The notes: generated from the letters alone by a model not told the origin. A stretch of DNA of 64,000 nt from Olsenella sp. SW781 (GCF_012027725.1 NZ_SJOU01000001.1:124001-188000); one strand, 5' to 3'. Positions 41,152 to 52,639 are shown, numbered from the stretch's first letter. Program-made: numbers and translations.

Positions 41152-41997
41152 CTACTCCCCCACCATGCGGGCAATCTCCGCGCGGACGGCCTCGATCTGG
41201 CTTGCGGGCGTGCTCGCGCCGGCGGTGATGCCGATGAGCGACGCCCCCTCGAACCACTCCGGCCTCAGCTCGTCGTCGCCCTCGACGTGGTGCGTGCGGG
41301 GGCAGCTCGCCGCGGAGATCTCGGCGAGCCGGGTGGTGTTGGCGGAGTTGCGCCCGCCGATGACGACCATGACGTCGGCCTCCCGGGCGAGCGCGTCGGC
41401 GGCCGCCTGGTGGCCGGAGGTCGCCTCGCAGATGGTGTTGATGACGCGCACCTCCTCGGCGACGCCGAGCAGGGCCTCGACGACCTCGGCGAGAAGGACC
41501 CGGCGCGCCGTCGTCTGCACGACGACGCCGACCTTGCGCGCGTGCGGGAGCGCGGCCGCCTCCTCGGCGGAGCCGACGACGACGGCCCCGGGCGCGTGCG
41601 GGAGCGTGGCCTCCACCTCGGGGTGCCCCGCCTCCCCCACCACGACGACCTGATAGCCCTCGCGCGAGAGGCGCTCGGCCGCCTGGTGCACCTTCTTCAC
41701 GAAGGGGCAGGTTGCGTCGAGGACGCGCGGGCAGAGCTCGCGAGCGCGCGCCTCCTCCTCAGGGACGGTTCCGTGCGTCCTCAGCAGCAGGGTGTCCCCC
41801 GCGGCCTCGTCGGGCGAGCCCACGGCGTCGACGCCGCGGGCCGCGAGCCCCGAGACGACGCGGGGGTTGTGGATGAGCGGCCCGAGGGTGTGCACGGCCC
41901 CCGAGCGCTCGTCGGCGGCCGCCTCGACCATGTGGAGCGCGCGCTCGACGCCGTAGCAGGCCCCCGCCTCGGCGGCGACGCGGATCTCGGGCGCCAT
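41152..41997 (-). CDS. ispH: 4-hydroxy-3-methylbut-2-enyl diphosphate reductase
   Basis: IspH makes IPP and DMAPP in the last step of the MEP pathway. ATG 41997 shares one base with the plsC stop; a GTG at 42000 is an alternative. The 281-residue protein has the three Fe-S cysteines in GACYGVERAL, LDATCPFVKKVH and INTICEATSGHQ, and the catalytic Glu/His segments THGTVPEEE and GEAGHPEV. ispG and dxr, earlier steps of the same pathway, are at 58-62 kb. Confidence 0.96.
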   Translation of the reverse strand: MAPEIRVAAEAGACYGVERALHMVEAAADERSGAVHTLGPLIHNPRVVSGLAARGVDAVGSPDEAAGDTLLLRTHGTVPEEEARARELCPRVLDATCPFVKKVHQAAERLSREGYQVVVVGEAGHPEVEATLPHAPGAVVVGSAEEAAALPHARKVGVVVQTTARRVLLAEVVEALLGVAEEVRVINTICEATSGHQAAADALAREADVMVVIGGRNSANTTRLAEISAASCPRTHHVEGDDELRPEWFEGASLIGITAGASTPASQIEAVRAEIARMVGE

Positions 41998-42734
41998 CAC
42001 TCCACTCCCGGGTGGTCCTCGCGCAGGGCGTCGCGAAGCTCGTAGACGCGCGCCATGCCGACGCGCTCCATCTCGGCGAGCTGCTCCTTGCGCTTGCCCG
42101 CGGCCAGGTCAGACCACTCGATCGGGTCGCCGACCCTCACGTAGACGGGACGGCGGAAGCGCAGATGACGGGCGCCGACGATCGCGACGGGCTGGACCGG
42201 CGCCTTGGCGAGCTGGGCCATGATCGCATAGCCCCCGTGGGACTGCTGCTCCGCGTCGTCGCGGACGCGCGTCCCCTCGGGGTAGATGAGGACGCACTCG
42301 CCGCGGGAGAGCATGGCGCGGGCGCGCCGGACGACCTTCATGTCGGCGGTGCCGCGCTCGACGGGAAAGCCGCCCGCACGCGAGAAGAGCCAGGTGGCGG
42401 GGAGCAGCTTGTCGAACTCGCTCTTGTAGACGATGCGCACCGGGACGCGGGCGAGCCACATCGTCACCACCACGACGACGGGGTCGAGCATGGACTCGTG
42501 GTTCATGATGATCACGCGCCCGCGGGCGTCGTCGAGCAGGCGCTCGGCCCGCTCGATGCGCCACGGCCACAGGAGCTTGGTCACCAGCCACAGGATGCGC
42601 ACGACGGCGCCGATGAGCAGGCGCCCGGGCAGCGGGTGGTCGCGCAGGTCGTGGTCGTAGTAGTCGTCGAAGGTGTTCCCGGCGAAGGCGCGCATGCGCC
42701 CGCCCTTCTCGCCGCGCGCGTTCTTCTCGCTCAT
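41997..42734 (-). CDS. plsC: 1-acyl-sn-glycerol-3-phosphate acyltransferase
   Basis: PlsC adds the second acyl chain, making phosphatidic acid. The 245-residue protein has a hydrophobic segment (about 38-57), the catalytic NHESMLD (N-H-x4-D) near 78-84, the GGFPVERG block and the acyl-acceptor motif YPEGTR. The first codons, MSEKNARGEKGG, contain the recurrent GCGAGAAGAAC sequence. It overlaps cmk (ATGA) and ispH. The order cmk-plsC-ispH is common in Gram-positive genomes. Confidence 0.94.
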   Translation of the reverse strand: MSEKNARGEKGGRMRAFAGNTFDDYYDHDLRDHPLPGRLLIGAVVRILWLVTKLLWPWRIERAERLLDDARGRVIIMNHESMLDPVVVVVTMWLARVPVRIVYKSEFDKLLPATWLFSRAGGFPVERGTADMKVVRRARAMLSRGECVLIYPEGTRVRDDAEQQSHGGYAIMAQLAKAPVQPVAIVGARHLRFRRPVYVRVGDPIEWSDLAAGKRKEQLAEMERVGMARVYELRDALREDHPGVE

Positions 42735-43441
42735 GAGCGCCTCCCCTGCTCGCGCGCCGCAAGCTCCGGCGAGAGCGCGATGATGGCTGCGACGACCTCT
42801 TCGAAGGAGAGCTCGGAGGAGTCGATGTGGCGCGCGTCGGCGGCCGGGCGCAGCGGGGACGCCTCGCGGCTGGAGTCGTACGCGTCGCGGCGCACGAGGT
42901 CGGCCAGGATCGCGCGCTCGGCGTCAGCGTCGACGGCGACGACGTCGCCGGTCGCGAGATTGCCGCCGCCGCGCTGGACGGCGCGTCGGCGGGCGCGGGC
43001 CTCGGGCGAGGCGCTGAGGAAGACCTTGACGTCGGCGGCCGGGAACACCACCGTGCCGATGTCGCGCCCCTCGGCGACGACGTCTCCGCTCGCGCCGAAG
43101 GCGCGCTGGAGCTCGACCATGGTCTCGCGGACGCGCGGGTTGGCCGAGACCGGGGAGACCGCGAGCTCGACCTCGGGGGTGCGGATCTGGCTCGTCACGT
43201 CACGCCCGTCGAGAAGGACCCGCTGGGCGTCCCCGTCGGCGAGAAACTCGATGCGCGCGCCGTGCGCCACGCGCGCGACGGCGTCGTCGTCCTCCGGGTC
43301 GACGCCCGCATCGAGGCAGGCGAGGGCGACCGAGCGGTACATCGCCCCCGTGTCGAGGTAGGTAAGGCCGCACCGCCGCGCGACCTCGCGCGCGACCGAT
43401 GACTTTCCCGAGCCCGAGGGCCCGTCGATGGCAACGATCAT
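42731..43441 (-). CDS. cmk: Cytidylate kinase
   Basis: Cmk phosphorylates CMP and dCMP. ATG 43441 overlaps the rluB stop (ATGA) and gives 236 residues beginning MIVAIDGPSGSGKSSVAREVARRCGLTYLDTGAMYR, with P-loop and substrate motif as in all bacterial cytidylate kinases. EGRDIGTVVFPAADVKVFLSASPEARARRR and the RDAYDSSREASPLRPAADA lid complete the family pattern. Confidence 0.97.
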   Translation of the reverse strand: MIVAIDGPSGSGKSSVAREVARRCGLTYLDTGAMYRSVALACLDAGVDPEDDDAVARVAHGARIEFLADGDAQRVLLDGRDVTSQIRTPEVELAVSPVSANPRVRETMVELQRAFGASGDVVAEGRDIGTVVFPAADVKVFLSASPEARARRRAVQRGGGNLATGDVVAVDADAERAILADLVRRDAYDSSREASPLRPAADARHIDSSELSFEEVVAAIIALSPELAAREQGRRS

Positions 43442-44298
43442 CGAATCCCCAATCTTCGTTCCTGCCGCCCGGGGGCGCCCCGGGAGGGGCGTCCCGTCGG
43501 TCGCTCGCGCAGCGCGCGGGACTCGGCCTCGCTGAGCTCGCGCCACGAGCCCTCGGGGAGCCCCGCGAGGCCGAGCGGGCCGAAGGCGTCCCGATGGAGC
43601 GCGAGGACGCGATGCCCTACCGCGAGCAGCATCTTCTTTACCTGGTGCTTGCGGCCCTCGTGGATGGTGATCCCCACGACCGCGTTGGGCTCCCCGCCCC
43701 CCGTCCGCCCCGCCCCGCGGGGGGCGACGACCGCGAAGAGCGGGTCCGAGGGGTCGACGAGCTCGGCCCCGGCCGGGGCCGCAGGCCCGTCCTCGAGCAT
43801 GATACCGCGTCTCAGGCGGTCGAGGTCGCGCTCGGAGGGCGTGCCCGAGACGAGGGCGACGTAGTGCTTCTCGACGTGGCGCGACGGGTGGAGGAGCGCC
43901 TGGCCGAGGTCGCCGTCCGTGGTGAAGAGCAGAAGGCCCGTCGTGTCGAGGTCGAGCCGCCCCACCGGGAAGAGCCCCGGGTGCTCGCGGGCGGGCACGA
44001 GCTCGGCCACGGTGGGACGCCCCTGCGGGTCGCTCATGGTGGTCACGTAGCCGGAGGGCTTGTTGAGCACGATGTCGACCGGGCGAGCCTCGAGCCGGCA
44101 GGGCATGCCGTCGACGGTCACGACGTCCCTCTCCGGATCGACCTTGCTCCCGAGCTCGGTCACGACGACGCCGTTCACGCGCACGCGGCCGGCCGTCATG
44201 AGCCGCTCCGAGCCACGCCTGCTCGCGACGCCGGCGCGCGCGAGGAAGCGCTGGAGGCGCATGGGGTAGACGCCGCTCTCGCGCAGCGGCTCACTCAT
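43438..44298 (-). CDS. rluB: 23S rRNA pseudouridine synthase, RluB/RsuA family
   Basis: The enzyme isomerises a uridine in rRNA to pseudouridine. ATG 44298 overlaps the scpB end by 8 bp and yields 286 residues. It has an N-terminal S4 RNA-binding domain (about 10-55, RLQRFLARAGVASRRGSERLMTAGRV), the catalytic GRLDLDTTGLLLFTTDG with the essential Asp, and IHEGRKHQVKKMLLAVGH. scpA-scpB-rluB-cmk is a classic gene order. The last 25 or so residues are an Arg-rich tail. Confidence 0.94.
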   Translation of the reverse strand: MSEPLRESGVYPMRLQRFLARAGVASRRGSERLMTAGRVRVNGVVVTELGSKVDPERDVVTVDGMPCRLEARPVDIVLNKPSGYVTTMSDPQGRPTVAELVPAREHPGLFPVGRLDLDTTGLLLFTTDGDLGQALLHPSRHVEKHYVALVSGTPSERDLDRLRRGIMLEDGPAAPAGAELVDPSDPLFAVVAPRGAGRTGGGEPNAVVGITIHEGRKHQVKKMLLAVGHRVLALHRDAFGPLGLAGLPEGSWRELSEAESRALRERPTGRPSRGAPGRQERRLGIR

Positions 44299-44980
44299 CG
44301 CGCGCGTCCCCGTCCGGGCCGTCGGGATCGCCCTCGGGGCCAAGCAGGTCCGCCTCCTCCTCGAGGTCGGCCTCGGCCTCCTCGAGGGTCGAGCCGATGG
44401 AGCGCCCCGAGAGCCGCTCGCGGATGAACCTGCGCGACTCCTCGTCCGGGGCGAAGTCCTCGAGCGGGGGCAGGTCGCGGATGCTCCTCAGCCCGAAGTG
44501 CTCGAGGAACAGGCGCGTCGTGCCCCAGAGCTGGGCCTGGCCGCGGTCCCGCTCGCGGCCGACCTCGCGGACGAGGCCCTTCTCCTTGAGCGAGCCTATG
44601 ACGCCGTCGGAGTTGACGCCGCGGATGGCGCGGACCCCCTCGCGGGTGACGGGCTGGTGGTATGCGATGACGGCGAGCGTCTCGAGGGCGGCCTGCGAGA
44701 GCCGGCGGGTGTCCCAGGAGAGGACGTAGTCGGCGACCTCGTCATGGTAGGCGGGGTGGGTGAAGAGCCGCCAGCCGCCCGCGACCTCGCGGAGCTGGAA
44801 CCCCCGGTTCGCGTCCGCGTACTCGGCCGCGAGCTCCGCGAGCGCGGAGGCCACCTCCCCAGGCTCGGCGCCAGCGGCGCGCGCGAGCTCGGTCGCGGGG
44901 ACCGAGTCGTCGGAGACGAGGAGCAGCGCCTCGAGCAGCCCCTTGAGCGATCCGGATTCCATGCGTTCGAGCCCGCTCAC
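44291..44980 (-). CDS. scpB: Segregation and condensation protein B
   Basis: ScpB is the kite subunit of the SMC condensin. The start is GTG 44980, 4 nt after GAGGGAGGG, giving 229 residues. Two winged-helix domains are readable: GSLKGLLEALLLVSDDSVPATELA, and then AALETLAVIAYHQPVTREGVRAIRGVNSDGVIGSLKEKGLV, the most conserved part of ScpB. The C-terminal 40 residues are strongly acidic. scpA lies 43 bp upstream. smc itself is not in the window. Confidence 0.94.
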   Translation of the reverse strand: MSGLERMESGSLKGLLEALLLVSDDSVPATELARAAGAEPGEVASALAELAAEYADANRGFQLREVAGGWRLFTHPAYHDEVADYVLSWDTRRLSQAALETLAVIAYHQPVTREGVRAIRGVNSDGVIGSLKEKGLVREVGRERDRGQAQLWGTTRLFLEHFGLRSIRDLPPLEDFAPDEESRRFIRERLSGRSIGSTLEEAEADLEEEADLLGPEGDPDGPDGDARDE

Positions 44981-45023
44981 GAGCCCTCCCTCCCGTACGT
45001 GACGCCACGGCGCGGTCGCGCCC

Positions 45024-45827
45024 CTAGGCGTCGCCTCCATCATCGTAGCCCACCTCGGGCTGGTAGGCCTCCGCGCCCTCGACGTGGGTGACGTCGATCT
45101 CCCCGAAGAGCTCGTCCTGCCGCACGCGGACGAGCCCGCGCTTGTAGAGCTCGAGCACGGCCAGGAAGTTGGCGACGACGGTTTCGGCGTCGTCCTGCCC
45201 GTCCAGAAGCTCGCTGAACGAGACGCTGCCGCGCGCGCGGACCACGCGGTCGACCGCGGCGATGGTGAGGGCCACGGGCAGGCGCCGGGGGGCCACGTGC
45301 TCGGCCTCGAGCAGGAACGTCTCGCGCCTGGAGTCTATGTCGGCGCAGATGACGGCGAGGCTCCTTAGCGTTATGCCCTCCAGGTAGTCCGGCATGAGGC
45401 CGAGGAAGTCCGGGTCGGGGCCGACGGTCCGGGGGTGCATGCGCCCCTCCGCCTCCGCGCGGGCGGCGAGCGATGCCGCGGCGGACCTGAACTGCTTGTA
45501 GGCCACGAGGCGGGCGATGAGGACCTCGCGCGCCTCGTCGGGCGAGAGGTCGGCGAGGTCGTCCTCCTCGTCGTCGACGACGTCGCGCGCGAGGGGCTCG
45601 TCGGGGACGAGCGAGGCGGCCTTGATGTCGAGCAGGGTCGAGGCCACGAGCACGAAGTCGCTCGCGACGTCGAGGTCGAGGTCGCGCATGCGCTCGACCT
45701 CCTCGAGATACTGGTTGGCGACCTCCGAGATCGAGATGGCGCCGATCGTCACCTTCTGCCTCGTCACGAGCTGGAGCAGGAGGTCGAAGGGCCCCGAGTA
45801 TGCCTGCGTCCGGACGCGGTACGACAC
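45024..45827 (-). CDS. scpA: Segregation and condensation protein A
   Basis: ScpA is the kleisin that bridges the SMC heads. The 267-residue protein begins with GTG directly after the M50 gene stop and shows the family N-terminus YSGPFDLLLQLVTRQKVTIGAISISEVANQYLEEV, then LVLVASTLLDIKAASLVP. It has an acidic middle and a C-terminal winged helix with VSFSELLDGQDDAETVVANFLAVLELYKRGLV. It precedes scpB, as usual. Confidence 0.95.
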   Translation of the reverse strand: MSYRVRTQAYSGPFDLLLQLVTRQKVTIGAISISEVANQYLEEVERMRDLDLDVASDFVLVASTLLDIKAASLVPDEPLARDVVDDEEDDLADLSPDEAREVLIARLVAYKQFRSAAASLAARAEAEGRMHPRTVGPDPDFLGLMPDYLEGITLRSLAVICADIDSRRETFLLEAEHVAPRRLPVALTIAAVDRVVRARGSVSFSELLDGQDDAETVVANFLAVLELYKRGLVRVRQDELFGEIDVTHVEGAEAYQPEVGYDDGGDA

Positions 45828-46523
45828 CTAGCCCACCGCCCAGCTGAGAAGGACCCGCATGACGGTGCCCGCCGTGGCGTCGAGGTAGGACGAGAGGGGG
45901 TCGACGTGCAGGAGGCCGGGGAGGACGTAGAGCGCGGCGAGCAGGATGGCCATCGAGTAGCCCTGGAGCTCGTAGTACCTCGCGCGCGCCCTCCCCGTGA
46001 GGAAGAACAGGACGACCTTGGAGCCGTCGAGCGGCGGCAGCGGGATGAGGTTGAAGAAGCACAGGACGAGGTTCACTCGCACGTAGGAGAGTAGGATGGC
46101 GTAGGCCCAGTACGCGACCTCGAGCCCTGCCGACGTTGCGGCGACCCACGCCACGGAGCGGTCGAGAAGCCCGAGCAGAGCCGCGCCCACGACCGCCTGC
46201 GCGAGGTTCGAGGCGGGTCCCGCGAGGGCGACGAGGACCTCGTCGCGGCGCGGGTGGCGCAGCCTGGACGGGTTGTACGGAACGGGTCGCGCGAACGCGA
46301 AGACCGGCCCCCCGGCGAGGGCCATGATGAGGGGCAGGACGATGGAGCCAAAGCCGTCGAGGTGCGCGCGCGGGTCGAGCGTGAGCCGTCCGGCCTCCTT
46401 GGCCGTGGGGTCGCCGAGCCTCAGCGCCGCCCAGCCATGCGCCACCTCGTGAACGATGGCCGACGCCATGACGAGCACGACGGTGATGGCGATTGACGCG
46501 ACCCTGTCGGTCAGGTATCCCAC
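45828..46523 (-). CDS. Site-2-protease-like M50 membrane protease
   Basis: GTG 46523 is preceded by GAGAGGGGATAGCC and gives 231 residues. The membrane protein has the zinc motif HEVAH (about 29-33) in its first helix region and the second motif NLIPLPPLDGSK (about 160-171), the features of the compact YwhC/SpoIVFB-like S2P group found next to scpA in many bacteria. The substrate is unknown. It abuts scpA exactly (stop and GTG contiguous). Confidence 0.92.
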   Translation of the reverse strand: MGYLTDRVASIAITVVLVMASAIVHEVAHGWAALRLGDPTAKEAGRLTLDPRAHLDGFGSIVLPLIMALAGGPVFAFARPVPYNPSRLRHPRRDEVLVALAGPASNLAQAVVGAALLGLLDRSVAWVAATSAGLEVAYWAYAILLSYVRVNLVLCFFNLIPLPPLDGSKVVLFFLTGRARARYYELQGYSMAILLAALYVLPGLLHVDPLSSYLDATAGTVMRVLLSWAVG

Positions 46524-46525
46524 GG

Positions 46526-46826
46526 CTATCCCCTCTCGCGTCGGCGCATCGAGGCGGACGCGCGCCCCAGCGCCCAGGCGAGCGCGAGCAACATGATAGC
46601 AGCGAGCACGAAGTCGCCCCGCAGCGCGCCTCCGAGGGGCGTCTGAAACACGAAGAGTCCCGAAATGGGGCCGGGGAGGAGGCGGGAGGCGAGCCCGTTG
46701 AGCGGGAGCAGCGACGTGCGGGCCCCCGCCGGCAGGACGGCGTCGGCGACGGCGAGGGCGACGAGCGCCGCGGCGAGGGCGCGGCACGCGACGGCGCCGG
46801 CTCGTGGCAGGAGCGATGCGAGGGCG

Positions 46827-46834
<8 letters not shown>
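46526..46834 (-). CDS. Small hypothetical membrane protein
   Basis: The TTG start overlaps the stop of the upstream ABC-F gene by a few bases, and the stop lies 2 bp before the M50 start. The 102-residue product would have two hydrophobic segments (about 12-35 and 73-90) and an RRRERG tail. I recognise no family. Tight packing in the operon supports translation, but the start and even the reality of the gene are less certain than its neighbours. Confidence 0.5.
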
Positions 46835-48815
<1,981 letters not shown>

Positions 48816-48829
48816 GTGCGGTTCCTGTG

Positions 48830-49216
48830 CTAGTCGGCGATGGTGAGGTGGATCGCGAAGCCGGCGATCTCCTCCTTGAAGTAGATGAGGTAGGTGCGGC
48901 CGGAGCCGTCGGGGCAGAGCGTGCGCGAGGCCTCGTTGAACTCGACGCCGCGCGCCTCGTACCAGGCCTGGGCGGCGTCGATGTCGTCGACGTGCAGGCC
49001 GATGTGGCCCTTGCTTCCGCGCCCGCCGTTGTTCATGACCTCGACGAGGCTCCCGGCGAACGATGACACGGGGAAGGGCTCCTCGCCGCGCTCGATGCCG
49101 AGCAGGGCGCAGAGGGCGTCGGCGGTGGACGCCGCGTCCTCGGGCGTGGCGGCGTTGATGCCGACGTGGGCGAGCCTGAGCCCGAAGAGCTCGACCGGGT
49201 TCTCGGATGGGGCCAT
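48830..49216 (-). CDS. VOC (glyoxalase/bleomycin-resistance fold) protein
   Basis: ATG 49216 follows AAGGGAG and gives 128 residues. Two beta-alpha-beta-beta-beta modules are recognisable: [30 protein letters not shown] and [24 protein letters not shown], with His and Glu positions suited to a metal site. The [26 protein letters not shown] segment resembles the 2-dehydro-3-deoxyphosphogluconate-aldolase-associated VOC group of gut anaerobes. The reaction is unknown. It is 14 bp downstream of nothing on its own strand; the ABC-F gene follows it. Confidence 0.75.
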   Translation of the reverse strand: MAPSENPVELFGLRLAHVGINAATPEDAASTADALCALLGIERGEEPFPVSSFAGSLVEVMNNGGRGSKGHIGLHVDDIDAAQAWYEARGVEFNEASRTLCPDGSGRTYLIYFKEEIAGFAIHLTIAD

Positions 49217-49259
49217 GTCACTCCCTTCGCGATGCAAACCCATCCATTATAGACGCGAC

Positions 49260-49312
49260 GGGGTGTGGAGGTGCCGTCACCACGTCACGCGGTGACGGCA
49301 CCTCCACACCCC
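49260..49312. repeat. 22-bp perfect inverted repeat between GH3 and VOC genes
   Basis: GGGGTGTGGAGG... (49260-49281) is the exact complement of 49291-49312 around a 9-nt loop. It lies 44 bp upstream of the VOC start and 22 bp after the GH3 stop, so it may act as the GH3 terminator (no U tract) or be another intergenic palindrome. Confidence 0.92.
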
Positions 49313-49334
49313 AGGAGAAGTCGCCCTGGACGAG

Positions 49335-50597
49335 CTAGCCGACGAGCTCGAGCTTCGTCCTCACGATGCGCGTCACCGACTCGTCGATGCGCTCCTCGGA
49401 GAGCTCCCCTGACGCCACGGCGTCGATGATGCCCTGATAGGCCGCCTCGAGGTCCGCGGGCATGAGGACCATGTCGACGCCGGCGAGCAGCGCCTGGACG
49501 CCGATGCGGTCATAGCCGACCTCCTCGACGACGGCGCCCATGCTGAGCGAGTCGGTGATGACGATGCCTTCATAGCCGAGCTCGTCGCGCAGGATCCCCT
49601 GCACGATCGCGTGGTTGAGCGAGGCGGGGACGTAGTCGCCGGTGACGTTGGGGAGGATGATGTGCCCGACCATCACGAACGGGACGCCCGCGTCCATGGC
49701 GGCCTCGAAGGGGACGAGCTCGCTCGCCCTGAGCTCCTCCATCGTCGTGTTGGCCATGATGGTGCCGTCGTGCGAGTCCCCGACGGCGCCGCCGATGCCC
49801 GGGAAGTGCTTCGCGCTGCAGAGGATCCCCGTGGAGAGGAAGCCCTCCACCTGTGCCCTCACGCGCGGCGCGACGACCTCGGCGCTCTCCCCGAAGGAGC
49901 GGAGGTCGAGCGTTGAGCCCTCGACGTCGGCGATGTCCGCGTCGGGCGCGAAGTCGACGTTGAACCCGAGGTCGGTGAGGTAGGACCCGATGGTCACGGC
50001 GACCTCGCGGGCCTCGTCGTCAGAGGAGACCTCGCACATGTTCCCGATTCGCTCCACGCCGAAGGCGGGGTTCGAGCCGACGCGCAGGACCGTCCCTCCC
50101 TCCTCGTCGACGGCGAGGAAGCACGGCAGGCCCGTGATCTCCTCGTAGTAGGCCTGGGTGTTCGAGAGCATCTCGCGGGTCTGCTCGGGGTCGACGAGGT
50201 TCTGCGCGAAGTAGCAGATGCCCCCGACCGGGTACTCCTCGAGCGCGGCGCGCGTTGCCTCGCCGGCGGCCACCTGGGTCCCGACGTGCGTGAGGTCCTC
50301 GGGCCGCACGACGAAGAGCTGCGCGACCTTCTCCTCGAGCGTCATCCCCGAGACGGCCTCGGCGACGTGCTCCTCGAGCGTCGGCTCGGACGGCGTCTGG
50401 TCGGCCTCCGGCTCGGACGTCTCCCCCGACCCGGGGGCGGGTCGGTCGTTGACCTCCCCGACGACCACGTCGGGCGCCGTCTTCTCGTCAGACCCTCCCT
50501 GTATGAGCACGGGCCACGCGGCCCAGGCCGCGACGCCGACGACGGCGATGACAGCCAGCGCGACAAGCGCCGGCACGAACGATCTTCTCTTGCTCAT
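49335..50597 (-). CDS. Glycoside hydrolase family 3 (beta-N-acetylhexosaminidase-like)
   Basis: ATG 50597 (AGAGGATGAT upstream) gives 420 residues. It has an N-terminal signal anchor (about 7-30), a Ser/Glu/Pro linker, then a GH3 barrel (about 75-415). Diagnostic NagZ-type sequence is KHFPGIGGAVGDSHDG, with the Asp-His dyad, plus DEEGGTVLRV and the nucleophile region VITDSLSMGAV. It probably removes N-acetylglucosamine from peptidoglycan or glycans at the cell surface. It is divergent from the acyltransferase gene. Confidence 0.9.
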   Translation of the reverse strand: MSKRRSFVPALVALAVIAVVGVAAWAAWPVLIQGGSDEKTAPDVVVGEVNDRPAPGSGETSEPEADQTPSEPTLEEHVAEAVSGMTLEEKVAQLFVVRPEDLTHVGTQVAAGEATRAALEEYPVGGICYFAQNLVDPEQTREMLSNTQAYYEEITGLPCFLAVDEEGGTVLRVGSNPAFGVERIGNMCEVSSDDEAREVAVTIGSYLTDLGFNVDFAPDADIADVEGSTLDLRSFGESAEVVAPRVRAQVEGFLSTGILCSAKHFPGIGGAVGDSHDGTIMANTTMEELRASELVPFEAAMDAGVPFVMVGHIILPNVTGDYVPASLNHAIVQGILRDELGYEGIVITDSLSMGAVVEEVGYDRIGVQALLAGVDMVLMPADLEAAYQGIIDAVASGELSEERIDESVTRIVRTKLELVG

Positions 50598-50771
50598 ATC
50601 ATCCTCTCGTTGGGTGCGAGCCTCAGGATAGCGCAACCCAACCCTATCCCGGCGCCCCGGTGTGGGAGTCTTTGAGCATTCAACGTGAGGTGCAACGTCA
50701 CGTGGGCGAGGGGCTATAGAATGGCCCTTGACACCTCGCCCGACCAACGACCGCACGGAGGGCCGTCGCAC

Positions 50772-52595
50772 ATGACTTCAGGCACCAGGAGGGTCGCCGC
50801 GCTCGACGGCCTTCGCATCCTCGCCATAGCCGCCATCATCGTCTACCACGCCAACCCCTCGTGGCTTCCGGGGGGCTACCTCGGCGTGAGCACGTTCTTC
50901 GTCCTCACGGGATACCTCACCACCCTCTCGATCGAGCGCGAGATCGCCCGCGAGGGCTCCTTCGACTACCCGAGGTTCCTGCTTCGGCGCGTCGGCCGCC
51001 TTCTGCCCTCCATGCTCGTCGTCGTGGGCGCTGCCGCCGTGCTCTGCACGCTCTTCTCGCCCGCGCTCGTCTCGAAGGTCGGCTCCGACGCCGTGCCCGC
51101 GCTCCTCTTCTTCGAGAACCTCTTCTACATCGTGCGCGAGGTTCCCTACTTCGCCGCGGCCGGCCTCCCCTCGCCGCTCACGCACCTCTGGTTCGTGGGC
51201 GTCACCATGCAGTTCTACCTCGTGTGGCCGCTCGTCCTGCTCCTGCTCTCGCGCGCCGTGCGCCACAGGAGGACCGCCTGCGCCATCGTGGCCGTCCTCG
51301 CGCTCGCCTCGTTCGTCGAGATGGCCGCCCTCTACGACCCGCTCGCGGACACGGCGCGGGTGTACTACGGGCCGGACACGCGCGCCGGGGAGCTGCTCGT
51401 GGGCGCCCTCGCGGCCCTTCTCACCCGCGGGCGCGGCTGGTCGCTGCGGCTCCCCTCCCGCGGCGGTCGCGCGCGCGAGCTGCCGGGCTGGTCGTACGAC
51501 CTCGTGGGGGTGGGCTGCGTCGCGGCGATCGCCGCCATGATGGCCTCGCTGAACGGCTACTCCGACGTCGTCTACCGCGGCGGCATCGCGCTCGTCTCCG
51601 TCCTCTCCGCCGCGCTCGTGGGGATCCTCAGCCGGCCCTCGAGCCTGCTCGCCCGCCTGGTCGGGCTCCGCCCGCTCGCCGCCGCCGGGGCGCGGGGCTT
51701 TGCCCTCTACCTCTGGCACTACCCGCTCCTCCTCGTCATGAACCCCGCCACGCGCACGACCGAGCTCCCGTGGTGGGGGTGGGCGCTTGAGCTCGCCGTC
51801 ATCGTCCTGGCCGCGGAGGCGTCGTATCGCGTGCTCGAGAAAGGCGTGGGGGCGCCCGCCGCCCTCGGGCAGTCGCGCATGGCGCTCGGCGTCGAGATGG
51901 TCGCCCTCGTCGCGGTCCTGGCGGTCACGCTCTTCCCCGCCCCGGCTGAGCAGCCGGCGGACCAGTCGGGCCAGCAGCAGGAGGGGCAGTCCCAGGCGGC
52001 CGCCTTCGACCCCGAGGCAGAGGGCTATGACGTCACGGGGACCTACCTCGCGGGCACCGCCTTCGCGTCGGCCCTCGACACGATCAACCGGATGAGCTTC
52101 GACGTCGACGTCGAGACGGGCGCCACGGACGCCGGCGTGCTCCTCATCGGCGACTCCGTTGCGCTCGGCACCGAGTCCGAGTTCGCCCGCGTCTTCCCCA
52201 ACGGCTGGATGGACGCGGAGATCGGGCGTCAGCTGCCCGTGGGGCTGGAGGCGTACAACCGCTGCGTCTCGGAGGGCCACGGGGCCGACGTCGTCATCTT
52301 CGCGCTCGGGAACAACGGCGTGGCGCGGGAGGACCAGGTTCGCGCCCTCATCGACGCCGCCGGCCCCGACAGGCGCGTCTATCTCGTGACGACGCGCGTG
52401 CCCCTGCCCCTCCAGGACATCAACAACCAGCTCTTCTGGGACATCGCGGCACAGTATGACAATGTCGAGGTGATCGACTGGTACGGCGAGAGCGCCGGCC
52501 ACGACGAGTACTTCTGGGACGACGGGACCCACCTGAGGCCCGAGGGCGCGACGGCCTACGTCATGATGCTGCGCCGCGCCGTCACCGGGCGCTGA
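50772..52595 (+). CDS. OafA/OatA-type acyltransferase with SGNH domain
   Basis: ATG 50772 follows GGAGGG; an upstream in-frame ATG at 50721 is possible. The 607-residue protein has an N-terminal acyltransferase-3 domain of about ten membrane helices (RVAALDGLRILAIAAIIVYHANP, FFVLTGYL, FLLRRVGRLLP). A Gln-rich linker (about 395-420) follows, then an extracytoplasmic SGNH hydrolase domain with GVLLIGDSVALG and DDGTHLRPEGA (Ser, then Asp-x-x-His). This is the OatA peptidoglycan O-acetyltransferase layout, so wall O-acetylation and lysozyme resistance are likely, though teichoic acid or glycan targets cannot be excluded. Confidence 0.9.
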   Translation: MTSGTRRVAALDGLRILAIAAIIVYHANPSWLPGGYLGVSTFFVLTGYLTTLSIEREIAREGSFDYPRFLLRRVGRLLPSMLVVVGAAAVLCTLFSPALVSKVGSDAVPALLFFENLFYIVREVPYFAAAGLPSPLTHLWFVGVTMQFYLVWPLVLLLLSRAVRHRRTACAIVAVLALASFVEMAALYDPLADTARVYYGPDTRAGELLVGALAALLTRGRGWSLRLPSRGGRARELPGWSYDLVGVGCVAAIAAMMASLNGYSDVVYRGGIALVSVLSAALVGILSRPSSLLARLVGLRPLAAAGARGFALYLWHYPLLLVMNPATRTTELPWWGWALELAVIVLAAEASYRVLEKGVGAPAALGQSRMALGVEMVALVAVLAVTLFPAPAEQPADQSGQQQEGQSQAAAFDPEAEGYDVTGTYLAGTAFASALDTINRMSFDVDVETGATDAGVLLIGDSVALGTESEFARVFPNGWMDAEIGRQLPVGLEAYNRCVSEGHGADVVIFALGNNGVAREDQVRALIDAAGPDRRVYLVTTRVPLPLQDINNQLFWDIAAQYDNVEVIDWYGESAGHDEYFWDDGTHLRPEGATAYVMMLRRAVTGR

Positions 52596-52639
52596 CGCCG
52601 CCTCTCAGCCGTCTGTGCCGCCCCCGTTCTGTGCCACCC